Assembly (NCBI GenBank): GCA_031425695.1
Contig: JANPJV010000300.1
Coordinates: 1 to 64,000, forward strand
Direction: 5' to 3'
DNA from: JANPJV01 sp031425695
GTDB taxonomy: Bacteria; Pseudomonadota; Gammaproteobacteria; Xanthomonadales; SZUA-5
Length of the DNA stretch: 64,000 bases
The notes beneath the pieces are model-generated. The model was not told the origin of the DNA and searched no databases. It was given only the letters and a program-made list of their open reading frames with translations. Shown in pieces: positions 1 through 8,852 of this stretch; the first letter of the stretch is position 1, and the number at the start of each line of letters is the position of its first letter. The position numbers and the translations under genes were made by a program.

Positions 1-7
1 CCCCCCG

Positions 8-29
8 TGCCAATGTACCCCGAGACAAC
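8..29 (+). repeat. IS left terminal inverted repeat
   Basis: It matches the reverse complement of 1531-1550 apart from a two-base insertion and a few mismatches. The shared blocks are TGyCAATG and GAGACAAC. The outermost bases are TG. Confidence 0.75.
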
Positions 30-64
30 TACCTCTTCGTAATTACTGAAGGTAGGCTCCTCTC

Positions 65-502
65 ATGGATAGCTCGAGCTCTGAAGTTCAACCTGGTTCA
101 CCCGCACCTTTGTCAGCTTCGTCGAGTTCGTCCGCCGGCGCGACGGAGGTTGTCGGCAAGGCCACGCGGCGGCGCTTCACGTTGGCCTACAAGCGCAAGA
201 TCGTGACCCTCGTCGCCGGCCTGCCTTCCGGCGAGATCGGTGCGCTGCTGCGTCGTGAGGGGCTGTTTTCCTCGCACCTCACGCAATGGCGTCAGCACTT
301 GGCAGCCCTCGATGCCAACACGCCGGAGCCAAGGCGTGGGCCGAAACCGAATCCATCGCTTGGTGAGAAGCTCAAGGTCGAGCGACTGGAACGTGAGCTA
401 GCGCGAACGCAGCGACGCTTGGCGCAGGCCGAAGCGATCATCGATGCCCAAAAAAAATTATGTGCACTGCTGGGCCTGCCGAGCGGCGAGGAATTGCCAT
501 GA
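65..502 (+). CDS. IS3-family transposase OrfA (DNA-binding subunit)
   Basis: This 145-residue protein is the DNA-binding half of the transposase. After a Ser-rich N-terminal tail, residues about 34-75 form a helix-turn-helix of the HTH_Tnp_1 type (RRRFTLAYKRKIV...EIGALLRREGL...LTQWR). Residues about 100-132 are a charged, heptad-like leucine-zipper region, the usual OrfA dimerisation element. Its TGA overlaps the OrfB ATG as ATGA at 499-502, so OrfB can be made by coupled reinitiation. A slippery run near its end also allows an OrfAB fusion. Confidence 0.9.
   Translation: MDSSSSEVQPGSPAPLSASSSSSAGATEVVGKATRRRFTLAYKRKIVTLVAGLPSGEIGALLRREGLFSSHLTQWRQHLAALDANTPEPRRGPKPNPSLGEKLKVERLERELARTQRRLAQAEAIIDAQKKLCALLGLPSGEELP
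451..457 (+). promoter_or_regulatory. Programmed -1 frameshift site A_AAA_AAA in the IS
   Basis: Eight A residues lie at 450-457. In the OrfA frame they read CAA AAA AAA TTA, so 451-457 is a canonical X_XXY_YYZ heptamer. A -1 slip enters the OrfB frame, which is open from here through IMCTAG... into MSALPQ. IS3 elements usually make their active OrfAB transposase this way. That it operates here is inferred. Confidence 0.7.
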
Positions 503-1521
503 GCGCTTTGCCGCAGTTGGCTGACCTGGCCGGTACCGCCAGAGCATGCGAGGGCCTTGGACTGTCGCGAGCGACGGTGTATCGAAAGCGGCGAACCAAG
601 CCGCCGATCTTGGGCGCCCGCGTTCCGCCTTTGAAGCTCGATGAATCTGAGCAGGCCGCGGTGCTCGGTGAACTGATGAGCCCGCGCTTCGTTGACCGCG
701 CCCCGCATCAGATCTACGCCATCCTGCTCGACGAGGGCCGCTACCTTTGCTCGATCCGCACAATGTACCGCTTGCTGGCGGCGCAGCACGCTGTACGCGA
801 GCGGCGCGACCAGCGCGTGCATCCGGTTTACGCCCGTCCCGAGCTGCTCGCCGAGGGTCCAAACCAGGTGTGGTCCTGGGACATCACCAAGCTCAAGACC
901 ACGGTGAAATGGACCTACCTCTACCTCTACGTCCTGCTCGACATCTTCAGCCGCAAGGTCGTCGGCTGGCTGCTCAGCACCCGCGAGTCCGCGGCGCTGG
1001 CACGTCAACTCGTCGGCGAGAGCGTGCGGCGCGAGGGCATCGATCGGAAGCAGCTGACCCTGCACGCCGACCGCGGCGCCGCCATGCGCTCCAAGTCTCT
1101 GGCGGAACTGCTGGTCGATCTGGGCATCGACCCTAGCTTCTCCAGGCCGCGCCAGAGCAACGACAATCCCTTCAGCGAGAGCCTCTTCAAGACCACCAAG
1201 TACGCACCGGCGTTCCCCGATTGCTTCGGCGGCATCGAACACGGCCGCACGGTTCTCGGGCCGTTCTTCGAGCACTACAACCACGATCACCGCCACACCG
1301 GCATCGGCTTGATGAGCCCCGACGCCGTGCACAGCGGAGACGACAAACGCATCACCGCGGAGCGCCTGATCACCCTGACTGACGCCTTCGATCGGCACCC
1401 ACATCGATTCAAAGGCCGCGCGCCGAAACCACCCCAAGTGCCCCAGAAGGTCTACATCAATCCACCCAGACCCACCGAAGCCGCCGCGAATCCATCAACC
1501 GAAAAGAAACTCACTAAATAG
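499..1521 (+). CDS. IS3-family transposase OrfB (DDE integrase core)
   Basis: This is the catalytic half of the transposase, 340 residues from the ATG that overlaps the OrfA stop; the frame is open further upstream, as needed for fusion. An N-terminal HTH_21-like region (ATVYRKRR; ILLDEGRYLCSIRTMYRLL) precedes the rve core. The catalytic triad is visible: D in VWSWDITKL, D in LTLHADRGA, and E in NPFSESLFK, with exactly 35 residues between the second D and the E, the IS3 spacing. The HHRHTGIGL-like block near the end (HDHRHTGIGLMSPDAV) is also typical. Both frames are intact, so the element may be active. Confidence 0.93.
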   Translation: MSALPQLADLAGTARACEGLGLSRATVYRKRRTKPPILGARVPPLKLDESEQAAVLGELMSPRFVDRAPHQIYAILLDEGRYLCSIRTMYRLLAAQHAVRERRDQRVHPVYARPELLAEGPNQVWSWDITKLKTTVKWTYLYLYVLLDIFSRKVVGWLLSTRESAALARQLVGESVRREGIDRKQLTLHADRGAAMRSKSLAELLVDLGIDPSFSRPRQSNDNPFSESLFKTTKYAPAFPDCFGGIEHGRTVLGPFFEHYNHDHRHTGIGLMSPDAVHSGDDKRITAERLITLTDAFDRHPHRFKGRAPKPPQVPQKVYINPPRPTEAAANPSTEKKLTK

Positions 1522-1530
1522 CGACTAACG

Positions 1531-1550
1531 GTTGTCTCAGGGCATTGACA
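1531..1550 (-). repeat. IS right terminal inverted repeat
   Basis: It contains GTTGTCTC at 1531-1538 and CATTGACA at 1543-1550, complementary to the left end. It begins ten bases after the stop codon of orfB. Confidence 0.75.
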
Positions 1551-1640
1551 CATTCCGTCCGGTTCCGTCAGTTCGGCCAGCATTGAGGCATGCTCTAGAC
1601 GGGTCTGTGCCGTCCCTCTCGAACTCGGTGACGTCGTCCA

Positions 1641-4600
1641 ATGGACATTGCGGAGCGTCTCAACAAAGTCAGGCAGAGCTTGCTCGATCTGAGCACTCGC
1701 AATCGCCTGCTTAGCTTGCCGAAGGAAGGCAAAGCTGGGCGCGTCGTCCATGTGCACGACGAACTCAGCCGTGAGATTTATCGACTCCTCGTTACCGATC
1801 AGAAGACTCTGCAATTCGCGCCCGGAACCGTGCCCGCAACGATGGGCGCGCGGCAAACAGCGAATGTGCAAGACAGTCGGGATCTTCCAATCGTGTCCCC
1901 CAGCGACAGAAAAACTGCGCCGCGCGAGGTCGGATCAGAAGTGCTGCCTCTTTGGTCCCCCGCAGACGACACGCAGGATGCGGCCGACCTTCCGCAACCC
2001 GATGATCCAGCGGGCGACCGATATCGCGATCTGAAACTTCAGACTCGATTGACCAGCGACGGCTTACAGAAGCGACTGCTGGCAATGTATTACGACGCGC
2101 GGACTCTGCTGGAAGAACAAGGTGTCAACGTGCTCTACCTGGCACTTGGACAACTCTGTTGGTTCGAAAGTCCCGAGTCTCAGAGGCCCAGATTTGCGCC
2201 TTTGATCCTCATTCCGGTCACACTCGATCGGCGCACCGCCGGCACGCGCTTTACAATCCAGTGGGACAAAGAGGATCTCGCCGAGAACCTGTCGCTCGCC
2301 GCCAAGATCAAGGCTGATTTTGGTGTCGTGCTACCGAGCTTGGAGTTCACCGAAGAGTTCAATACGCAGGCATATTTCGATCAGGTCGCCGCTGCGGTTT
2401 CGGTGCTGCCACGCTTCAAAGTCGAGCGCGACGATATTGCGCTGGCGTTTTTTTCGTTCGCCAAGTTCTTGATGTATCGGGACTTGGACGCCAGCGTCTG
2501 GCCCAAAGATCGGCCCATCGATACGCATCCAAAGATCATGGGACTGATGCGCGACGGCTTCCCTCGCAGTTCGCCGCCACTGCCGGACGATGGTCACCTC
2601 GATGTACTGGTACCGCCGAGTTCGCGAATACATGTCGTGGACGCCGATGGTTCACAGTCGCTGGTGGTCGCAGAGGTCGAGCGCGGTACCGATCTGGTGG
2701 TGCAGGGTCCGCCTGGGACTGGCAAGTCGCAGACCATTACCAACCTCATTGCGAGCGCAATCTACCAAGGCAAGACTGTGCTGTTTGTTGCCGAGAAGCT
2801 GGCGGCGCTAGAGGTTGTAAAACGTAATCTGACTCGCATCGGCTTGGATCAGATTGCCTTGGAATTGCATAGCAACAAAGCGCACAAGCGCGCAGTCCTC
2901 GACGAGGTCGCGCGCACGTTGTCGCTTGTTGCAGCGCCGCCGCGGCTGCGGGATCAGTCGGCTTCCCTGACCGAGCTGACAACGGCGCTGAACGAGCACG
3001 TCCGCGCGCTCCACACGCCGATCGGCAATAGCGAAACGAGCACATTTATGGTGATCGGTGCGCTGGCGCGCCTGGGCGGAAGCCAGCGCGAATACTCCCA
3101 GGTGAGACTCGCAGACATTGAGCTCTGGAATCCCGACTCCAGAGCATCCGCACATCGTAGCCTGATGGATCTGGCCGAGCGTATCGCAGTGATTGGCGCG
3201 CCCGAACTACATCCTTGGCGAGGCGTTTGCCTCGGAGCAGTACTGCCAGCAGAAGGTGATGCACTCGCGCTGCAGGCGCTGGCACTGCTGCGACCGCTCA
3301 CGGCGATTCAAATAGGCGCTGGCAAACTTGCGGCAGCACTGCAGCAGCCCGCGCCGGAAACGCTGCAGATCACCCACGAACTGTGTCGACTGGGCATCGA
3401 GCTCGGCAAGCTGCCAGAAATCGATCGCGCAAGCTTGGCCTCGAGCGTCTGGAGCGGCGGCCTGGACCAGTTGCGCCAAGTGATCGCGAACGGGCGGCGC
3501 CTTCAGCAGTTGCGCAAGGAATTGGCGCCCTTAGCGCGGGAGGACGCACTCGATCGCGATTGGCAAGCCGACAAACAGGTGTTCCTGGAGCGCGGGCAAT
3601 CGCTGTTGCGATGGTTCAACGGCGGCTATCGTGATGCCATGCGCCGCCTGGGGCTTGCGCTCACGCAGCCAGCGCCAAAGGTATTTGCAGACCGTCGAGC
3701 CTTGTTCGATCGACTCGATGAAGCGCGAAGACTCAAATTGGCGACTGAGCAAACGCGGTTGATCGCTGAATCGGCTTTCGGTGCGCTCTGGAAGGGAATC
3801 GACAGTCCGTGGGACGCGCTCGAAGCGCAAGTACGCTGGGTCGACGGCTATCGCGCGTTGCGCATGGAGCGAGCCAAGCTGGAGCTGGCAAGCCAACTCA
3901 AGGACTCAGTCAACTTGGGCGCGTTCGCCAAGAAGCTGGACGATGCGATGGTGGGCCAGGTCGCACAGTTTGGTGCCCTGGCAGACGGCCTCAAACTCGA
4001 CTTCAAGATTGCGTTCGCCGTCGAGCGTCTTGGTGCGGTTCCTTACACCCAATTGTTGGAGCGGCTACAGGCCTGGTCTGCCTGCGGCGACCAATTGACC
4101 CATTGGGTGAACTACCACAACGCCTCGGAGCGTATTCGTTCGGGCGCATTGCTGCCGTTCCATAGCAACATCGTGCAGGGCCGACTGGCACCAGCCGACT
4201 GTAAGGACGCGCTGGACCAAGCCTATTTCCAATCGCTACTGCGTTTGGCAGTGCTGGGCCATCCCGAGCTGGCGCGGTTTGAAGGTCGCAATCAAGCGCA
4301 GTTGGTAGAACGCTTCCGCAACGTCGACCGCGATCAACTTCAGTGGACGCGCTACGTGGTCGGGAGCCGCCACCTCGCGCAGGTGCCTCGCGCCAACACC
4401 GGCGTCGGCGCGCTCGGCATGGTGCACCGGGAGATCAACCGAAAACGCGGCAACATGGCCATTCGCAAACTGATCGCCGGCGCCGGCAGCGTGATCCAGC
4501 AGGCCAAACCGCTGTTCATGATGAGCCCACTTTCGGTAGCGCAATTCCTACAGCCCGGTGCGGTTGAATTCGATTTGCTGATCATCGATGAGGCCAGTCA

Positions 4601-6449
4601 GGTCGAACCGGTAGACGCGCTGGGCGCCGTCGCCCGCTGCAAGCAAATCGTTGTCGTCGGCGACGACAAACAGTTACCGCCCACCCGCTTCTTCAGCCGA
4701 ATGACGGGCAACGATGAAGACGCTGACGACGAGGAAGCGGAAAGCGCAGCCACCACGGTGGAGAGCATCCTCGGCTTGTGCTCCTCGATGGGCGTGCCAG
4801 ACAAGATGTTGCGCTGGCATTACCGAAGTCGCCATCACTCGCTGATCGCAGTCTCCAATCAGGAGTTCTACGAGAAGCTGTACATCGTACCGAGTCCCGA
4901 AAACTTGGCCGGCAAATTGGGGCTCAAGTTCCACAAGGTTGCGGGCATCTACGACCGCGGCAAGACTCGGCAGAACCGAATCGAGGCCCGGGAAATTGCG
5001 CGCGCGGTGATCGCTTTTGCCGAGCGCGAATCGGGAAAAACGCTCGGTGTCGCAGCCTTCTCCGAAGCGCAAAAGCAAGCTGTGCTCGATGCCATCGAAG
5101 TTGAGCGCCGTCAACGCCCCGATCTCGAAAGTTTTTTCGCCACCAGTCGGCTTGAGCCGTTCTTCGTCAAGAACCTGGAAAACGTCCAAGGTGACGAGCG
5201 CGACGTCATCATGATCTCCATCGGCTACGCCCGCGACGCCAACGGCTACATGGGAATGGGCTTCGGTCCGCTCACCAATAAAGGCGGCGAGCGACGACTG
5301 AACGTACTCATATCTCGCGCCAAGCAACGCTGCGAGGTCTATTCCTCCATCACTGCGGACGACATCGATCTCGACCGCACACAATCCGTCGGTGCCAGGG
5401 TTCTGAAGCTGTATTTGAAGTTTGCCGAGACCGGCCGCCTCAATGTCGCCGCGACCACGGGCCGCGATGCCGATTCCGATTTCGAACTTGCCGTCAAAGC
5501 AAGGTTGGAAAACGCAAACCACACCGTCCACTCGCAAGTGGGCACCGCCGGCTTTTTCATCGATCTGGCAGTCGTCGATCCCAACCGCCCCGGTCGCTAC
5601 GTCATCGGAATCGAATGTGATGGCGCCGCCTATCACTCCTCACGCTCAGCCCGCGACCGCGATCGCCTTCGCCAAGCGGTGTTGGAAGACCACGGCTGGC
5701 GCATCCATCGCATCTGGAGCGCCGACTGGCTGCACCGCCCGGGCGACACCTTGCGCGAGGCATTGGCCGCAATCGATACGGCACTTGCACAGTCCAGCCA
5801 AGACGAATCGCCCGAAAACTCGCCCGGTAGCAGTAGCACGCTTGCGATCGGGGGCTCTGAGCCGCCACTCTCGCCGGCTGTCGCCGTCGCAGCCTTCGAA
5901 GTCGTCGCTGCTCCCGACGGCATCTCGCCAAGCGCCGAAGCCGTCAACATTTCCACGCCGTACGTCGAAGCACGTTTTGCGGTCCCCAGCGAAATAGGGA
6001 TCCATGAGATCGAGACGAGCAGGCTCGCCAAGATTGTTGCAAGGGTCGTAGACGTAGAACAACCCATTCACGAAGACGAAATCGCTCAACGCGTCCGTTC
6101 CCTTTGGGGTCTGGCACGAACCGGCGGCCGAATTGCCGACGCTGTTGCACGTGCCGTTAGCGAAGCAGAACGCACCGGCGACATCAAGCGCGAAGACGGC
6201 AGCTTCTTGATCGGTAGTCGCGGGGCAACAGAAATTCGTGATCGATCGAACGTCGAGTCCAAAACATTGCGAACCCCGCAGATGCTGCCGCCGAGCGAGA
6301 TCAGGCTGGCGATCGCGAAACTGGAGGAAATCAGCCATGGGGTTGCAGCAGATGAAGTCGCGCCGGTGGTTAGTCGTTGGCTTGGATTTCAGAAGGCAGG
6401 AGCGGCCTTCGCTGCATTGGTGAGTCTTGCAGATACGCGTCAAAGATGA
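1641..6449 (+). CDS. DUF4011 SF1 helicase with Vsr-like nuclease and DUF3320-like domain
   Basis: This 1602-residue multidomain protein opens with a DUF4011 signature (RQSLLDLSTRNRLL, residues about 12-25). The SF1 helicase follows: Walker A QGPPGTGKSQ at about 355, Walker B LLIIDEASQ at about 980, motif III VVGDDKQLPPT at about 1003 and motif VI NVLISRAKQRCEVY at about 1220. Residues about 1277-1365 look like a Vsr/MTES_1575 PD-(D/E)xK nuclease (FFIDLAVVD; IGIECDG; a closing WRIHRIWS block). Residues about 1460-1520 resemble DUF3320. Proteins of this architecture recur in defence islands and are presumed to act on foreign DNA; the substrate is unknown. No strong ribosome-binding site is seen before ATG 1641. 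The IS ends about 90 bases upstream and may have displaced the promoter. Confidence 0.88.
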   Translation: MDIAERLNKVRQSLLDLSTRNRLLSLPKEGKAGRVVHVHDELSREIYRLLVTDQKTLQFAPGTVPATMGARQTANVQDSRDLPIVSPSDRKTAPREVGSEVLPLWSPADDTQDAADLPQPDDPAGDRYRDLKLQTRLTSDGLQKRLLAMYYDARTLLEEQGVNVLYLALGQLCWFESPESQRPRFAPLILIPVTLDRRTAGTRFTIQWDKEDLAENLSLAAKIKADFGVVLPSLEFTEEFNTQAYFDQVAAAVSVLPRFKVERDDIALAFFSFAKFLMYRDLDASVWPKDRPIDTHPKIMGLMRDGFPRSSPPLPDDGHLDVLVPPSSRIHVVDADGSQSLVVAEVERGTDLVVQGPPGTGKSQTITNLIASAIYQGKTVLFVAEKLAALEVVKRNLTRIGLDQIALELHSNKAHKRAVLDEVARTLSLVAAPPRLRDQSASLTELTTALNEHVRALHTPIGNSETSTFMVIGALARLGGSQREYSQVRLADIELWNPDSRASAHRSLMDLAERIAVIGAPELHPWRGVCLGAVLPAEGDALALQALALLRPLTAIQIGAGKLAAALQQPAPETLQITHELCRLGIELGKLPEIDRASLASSVWSGGLDQLRQVIANGRRLQQLRKELAPLAREDALDRDWQADKQVFLERGQSLLRWFNGGYRDAMRRLGLALTQPAPKVFADRRALFDRLDEARRLKLATEQTRLIAESAFGALWKGIDSPWDALEAQVRWVDGYRALRMERAKLELASQLKDSVNLGAFAKKLDDAMVGQVAQFGALADGLKLDFKIAFAVERLGAVPYTQLLERLQAWSACGDQLTHWVNYHNASERIRSGALLPFHSNIVQGRLAPADCKDALDQAYFQSLLRLAVLGHPELARFEGRNQAQLVERFRNVDRDQLQWTRYVVGSRHLAQVPRANTGVGALGMVHREINRKRGNMAIRKLIAGAGSVIQQAKPLFMMSPLSVAQFLQPGAVEFDLLIIDEASQVEPVDALGAVARCKQIVVVGDDKQLPPTRFFSRMTGNDEDADDEEAESAATTVESILGLCSSMGVPDKMLRWHYRSRHHSLIAVSNQEFYEKLYIVPSPENLAGKLGLKFHKVAGIYDRGKTRQNRIEAREIARAVIAFAERESGKTLGVAAFSEAQKQAVLDAIEVERRQRPDLESFFATSRLEPFFVKNLENVQGDERDVIMISIGYARDANGYMGMGFGPLTNKGGERRLNVLISRAKQRCEVYSSITADDIDLDRTQSVGARVLKLYLKFAETGRLNVAATTGRDADSDFELAVKARLENANHTVHSQVGTAGFFIDLAVVDPNRPGRYVIGIECDGAAYHSSRSARDRDRLRQAVLEDHGWRIHRIWSADWLHRPGDTLREALAAIDTALAQSSQDESPENSPGSSSTLAIGGSEPPLSPAVAVAAFEVVAAPDGISPSAEAVNISTPYVEARFAVPSEIGIHEIETSRLAKIVARVVDVEQPIHEDEIAQRVRSLWGLARTGGRIADAVARAVSEAERTGDIKREDGSFLIGSRGATEIRDRSNVESKTLRTPQMLPPSEIRLAIAKLEEISHGVAADEVAPVVSRWLGFQKAGAAFAALVSLADTRQR

Positions 6450-6843
6450 GGGCAGCTCAGTCAGCCGCATGACCCCACACCGCTACGGGAAAGGCCTCCG
6501 AACTCTCGGCGACCCGCTGTTCGATGCGTTGCTGCCCGAGGGCTCTGTGCCGAGGGCTTTTCGAATACGGCGAGATGTTTCGGTGCCGGCCAATCTGGAT
6601 GGAGCGGCAACTGGTTCCCGTCTTTGAAACTCAATTTCGATCGATCATCGATGGCGCGCTACCGTTACCTGAAGTCCGTTCGAAAACAGCTGGCGACGAT
6701 GACACGGGGGGACGAAGGGAGAACCGAGCCGAGCGGTGCCTCGGCAGCCGCGAGCACCTCCTTCCGATCGCGCATTCAAACCTCACACCGTGTAACTTCG
6801 CTGCTACGATTTTTCTCAAGCGGGGCTGGCGGTTGAGATTAAA
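6450..6843. other. 394-base gap with no convincing gene
   Basis: Short frames exist on both strands (for example 6427-6627 and 6524-6847 on +), but none has a clear ribosome-binding site, recognisable domain or sustained protein-like composition. The stretch probably holds the promoter for the 6847 gene and perhaps decayed coding sequence. I could not pick a convincing -35/-10 pair; TACGAT at 6805-6810, preceded by TGC, is the best -10 candidate. Confidence 0.4.
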
Positions 6844-6846
6844 GTG

Positions 6847-8070
6847 ATGAGCAAGCTACGTACCTGGCTCTTGGCTTTGCCGGGGGCGACATACGTGCCG
6901 CTCTTCGACGCCTCGAACGAACTCGTTGTGCAGACTCAAGTGCCTGCCAGCGGTAAGACGCGTGTGTGCCGGTCGAGCGCGATGGAAAGCGCAGTCTTGG
7001 ACATGGTTGCCAAGGGCCTTGATCGGCCCACATGGCGAGGGCTGCTTTACGTAATGGCATGGGGTAGTCCTGATCGACTACGACCGCTCTACATTGGAAA
7101 GGCGGGGCGATTCGGCAAGACCAGCGGTCAACTGAGTGCGAACCTCAAGAATCTGGCAACCGACAGGTCCAAGTTCGCACGATGGGGCGATGGAAACGAC
7201 TACCACATCGGCGACTTGAGCCAAGCGCTTTATGGGTGGTCCGCCTACAAGGAACCCTGTCAGAAGTATCTCCGCTGGGCAGAGATGCTCTTCGTCGAAA
7301 ATTCCCCGCTGCGGCTGCGTGAGCCCACCAACTTACTGCTCGTTCCCTGGGATGAGGGCCTTTTGGGTGTCGATGGAGAGATCTGCAACCTCGAGGCAGC
7401 CGAAGATCAGGCCATCGCGCTTGCAACGGAGGAGTTCTCGACCATCGTTCTCAACGTTCAAGGCGAAACGTGGAGGTCGCCGGCGGCAGCGACGACGGCT
7501 CGTATCCAGCCGCACACCTGTTCTCGTCGGCCGCATTCCGTGATCAACTCAGAAAATGACCTGCTGCGAACCGTGGCAGTACTTTCGCGCGAACAAGTGA
7601 TAGGTCTAGATGTCGAGACGACTTTCTATCGCCAGGAATTGCGCCTCGTCCAGATCGCAACTCCCACGCACACGTACATCGTCGATCTAGTAGCTGTGGG
7701 GTGCATTGAGCCCCTACGCCACGTTTTTGGCTCGCAAGGGCCATTGAAGGTGATTCACAACGCTTCCTTCGAGCGCCGCGTGCTCGGTGAGGCGGGCTTC
7801 GCATTGGAGAAAGTTTTCGACACGCTTAGCGCTTCGCGGCAACTGGGGCCCTCGAAAGCAGGACACGGATTGGCTGCAGTTTGCTATCGACACCTTGGAC
7901 GCCATCTGGACAAATCGCTGCAGACTTCGAACTGGGATAGGCGGCCGCTATCGCGAGAGCAACTCGAATACGCTGCCATTGATGCCGAGGTACTTCTCGA
8001 CCTTCATGAGTTCTTCGAACGTCGCCTGCCTGAGATGGGGACATTATTCCCTCTATCTGTTCCAGCGTGA
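6847..8070 (+). CDS. GIY-YIG nuclease fused to DEDDy 3'-5' exonuclease
   Basis: A 407-residue fusion. Residues about 64-160 look like a GIY-YIG domain: GLLYVMAWG, then PLYIGKAGRFGK about 15 residues later, then a distal acidic helix RWAEMLFVENSP followed by EPTN, which fits the catalytic Glu and conserved Asn positions. Residues about 235-400 are an RNase D-like DEDDy exonuclease: Exo I GLDVETT at about 248, Exo II VIHNASFERR at about 301, and Exo III YAAIDAEVLLDL at about 374. In Exo II the usual Asp is Glu. The same variant occurs in BrxHI at 37452-40190. GTG 6844 is an alternative start. The stop overlaps a possible GTG start of the next gene. A nuclease role in defence is inferred from the domains and the neighbourhood. 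Confidence 0.75.
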   Translation: MSKLRTWLLALPGATYVPLFDASNELVVQTQVPASGKTRVCRSSAMESAVLDMVAKGLDRPTWRGLLYVMAWGSPDRLRPLYIGKAGRFGKTSGQLSANLKNLATDRSKFARWGDGNDYHIGDLSQALYGWSAYKEPCQKYLRWAEMLFVENSPLRLREPTNLLLVPWDEGLLGVDGEICNLEAAEDQAIALATEEFSTIVLNVQGETWRSPAAATTARIQPHTCSRRPHSVINSENDLLRTVAVLSREQVIGLDVETTFYRQELRLVQIATPTHTYIVDLVAVGCIEPLRHVFGSQGPLKVIHNASFERRVLGEAGFALEKVFDTLSASRQLGPSKAGHGLAAVCYRHLGRHLDKSLQTSNWDRRPLSREQLEYAAIDAEVLLDLHEFFERRLPEMGTLFPLSVPA

Positions 8071-8105
8071 CACCCAACGCGTGCGCAATGAGGATGATCA
8101 AACCG

Positions 8106-8777
8106 ATGACCATCAGAGTTGTCATTCAGTGCGCCGCTGCGAAGCAGTCCGGCGGTTTCCTGCAAATGGACGATGGCAGGAAGGTCAAGTTTGTCGCGCA
8201 TCCGGATCGGGCTCCAGCATCGGAGACCAGCGCATTCATGCTGGTTCGTCCGGACGACCCCGTTGAGCCGGGCGCGCGCACTTGGCGAGATCTGGTTTTG
8301 GATTACAACCAGCAATACAAGAACCCGCAAGGGCTAGCCCAAGCCCACCAGCTCTACACGCGGCCCACGTATGGAGCGCTCGTCAGAAAGTTCGGCGTCT
8401 CCAGCACCTATGTTCTTTCCGCTGGCTGGGGGCTCATCCCTGCCTCATTCCTTACGCCAAACTATGACATCACTTTCAGCGCCAGCGCCGAAGCCTATAA
8501 ACGAAGGCGACGCACGGAAACGTTTAGTGACTTTCATGGGTTGGACGGCACCACCGACCCGATTGTTTTCCTCGGTGGCAAGGACTACCTGCCCCTGTTT
8601 TGTGCGCTGACGTCGCAAGTCACGGCGCCGCGATACGTGTACTTCAATTCGGTTGTGGAACCTCAGGCGCCAGGCTGCCTCATGCTTAAATATCTGACGA
8701 CGCAAAGAACGAACTGGCACTACAGCTGCGCTGATGACCTTATCAATGGCACGCTGGCGTTGCCTTCTTCCTCTTGA
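8106..8777 (+). CDS. DUF6884/YaaA-like protein
   Basis: About 223 residues. The pattern resembles the DUF6884/YaaA superfamily: an early strand ending in a Cys/Lys pair (VVIQCAAAKQ), then AHQLYTRPTYGALVRKF, then the signature YVLSAGWGLIPASF with a following NYDITFS. Later strands (DPIVFLGGKDYLPLF; RYVYFN) fit an alpha/beta fold. The family is linked to DNA-related stress and modification, but the activity is not established. Start choice: GTG 8067 would overlap the upstream stop as GTGA; ATG 8088, 8094 and 8106 are all in frame. I prefer 8106 because the protein-like sequence begins there. It is probably co-transcribed with the GIY-YIG/DEDD gene. Confidence 0.6.
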   Translation: MTIRVVIQCAAAKQSGGFLQMDDGRKVKFVAHPDRAPASETSAFMLVRPDDPVEPGARTWRDLVLDYNQQYKNPQGLAQAHQLYTRPTYGALVRKFGVSSTYVLSAGWGLIPASFLTPNYDITFSASAEAYKRRRRTETFSDFHGLDGTTDPIVFLGGKDYLPLFCALTSQVTAPRYVYFNSVVEPQAPGCLMLKYLTTQRTNWHYSCADDLINGTLALPSSS

Positions 8778-8852
8778 GCGGAGTGGAGCGAGTTTTCAGT
8801 GGAGCGACTCAGAATCATCAGCAGAGCTTCCATCATTGCAGGAGCATCGTGA

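Larger units (their letters stand above)
8..1550 (+). mobile_element. IS3-family insertion sequence, complete
   Basis: The element carries two overlapping transposase frames between imperfect terminal inverted repeats. The left end reads GTGCCAATG, two extra bases, then CCCCGAGACAAC. The reverse complement of the right end reads GTGTCAATGCCCTGAGACAAC. Taking the ends as TG...CA, the usual IS3 termini, gives 8-1550. The flanking bases (CCCCG on the left, CATTC on the right) do not form an obvious target duplication, although only seven bases of left flank are visible. The element lies about 90 bases upstream of the DUF4011 helicase gene. Confidence 0.85.

Noticed and set aside
292..1437. Long - strand ORF of 381 codons
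   Set aside because: It is antisense to the IS3 transposase genes, whose DDE motifs are intact; long antisense frames are common in GC-rich DNA.
3..1556. Target site duplication flanking the IS
   Set aside because: The three to five bases on each side do not match, for any reasonable choice of ends.
4674..5636. Long - strand ORF of 320 codons
   Set aside because: It is a shadow of the helicase region of the DUF4011 gene and has no motif of its own.
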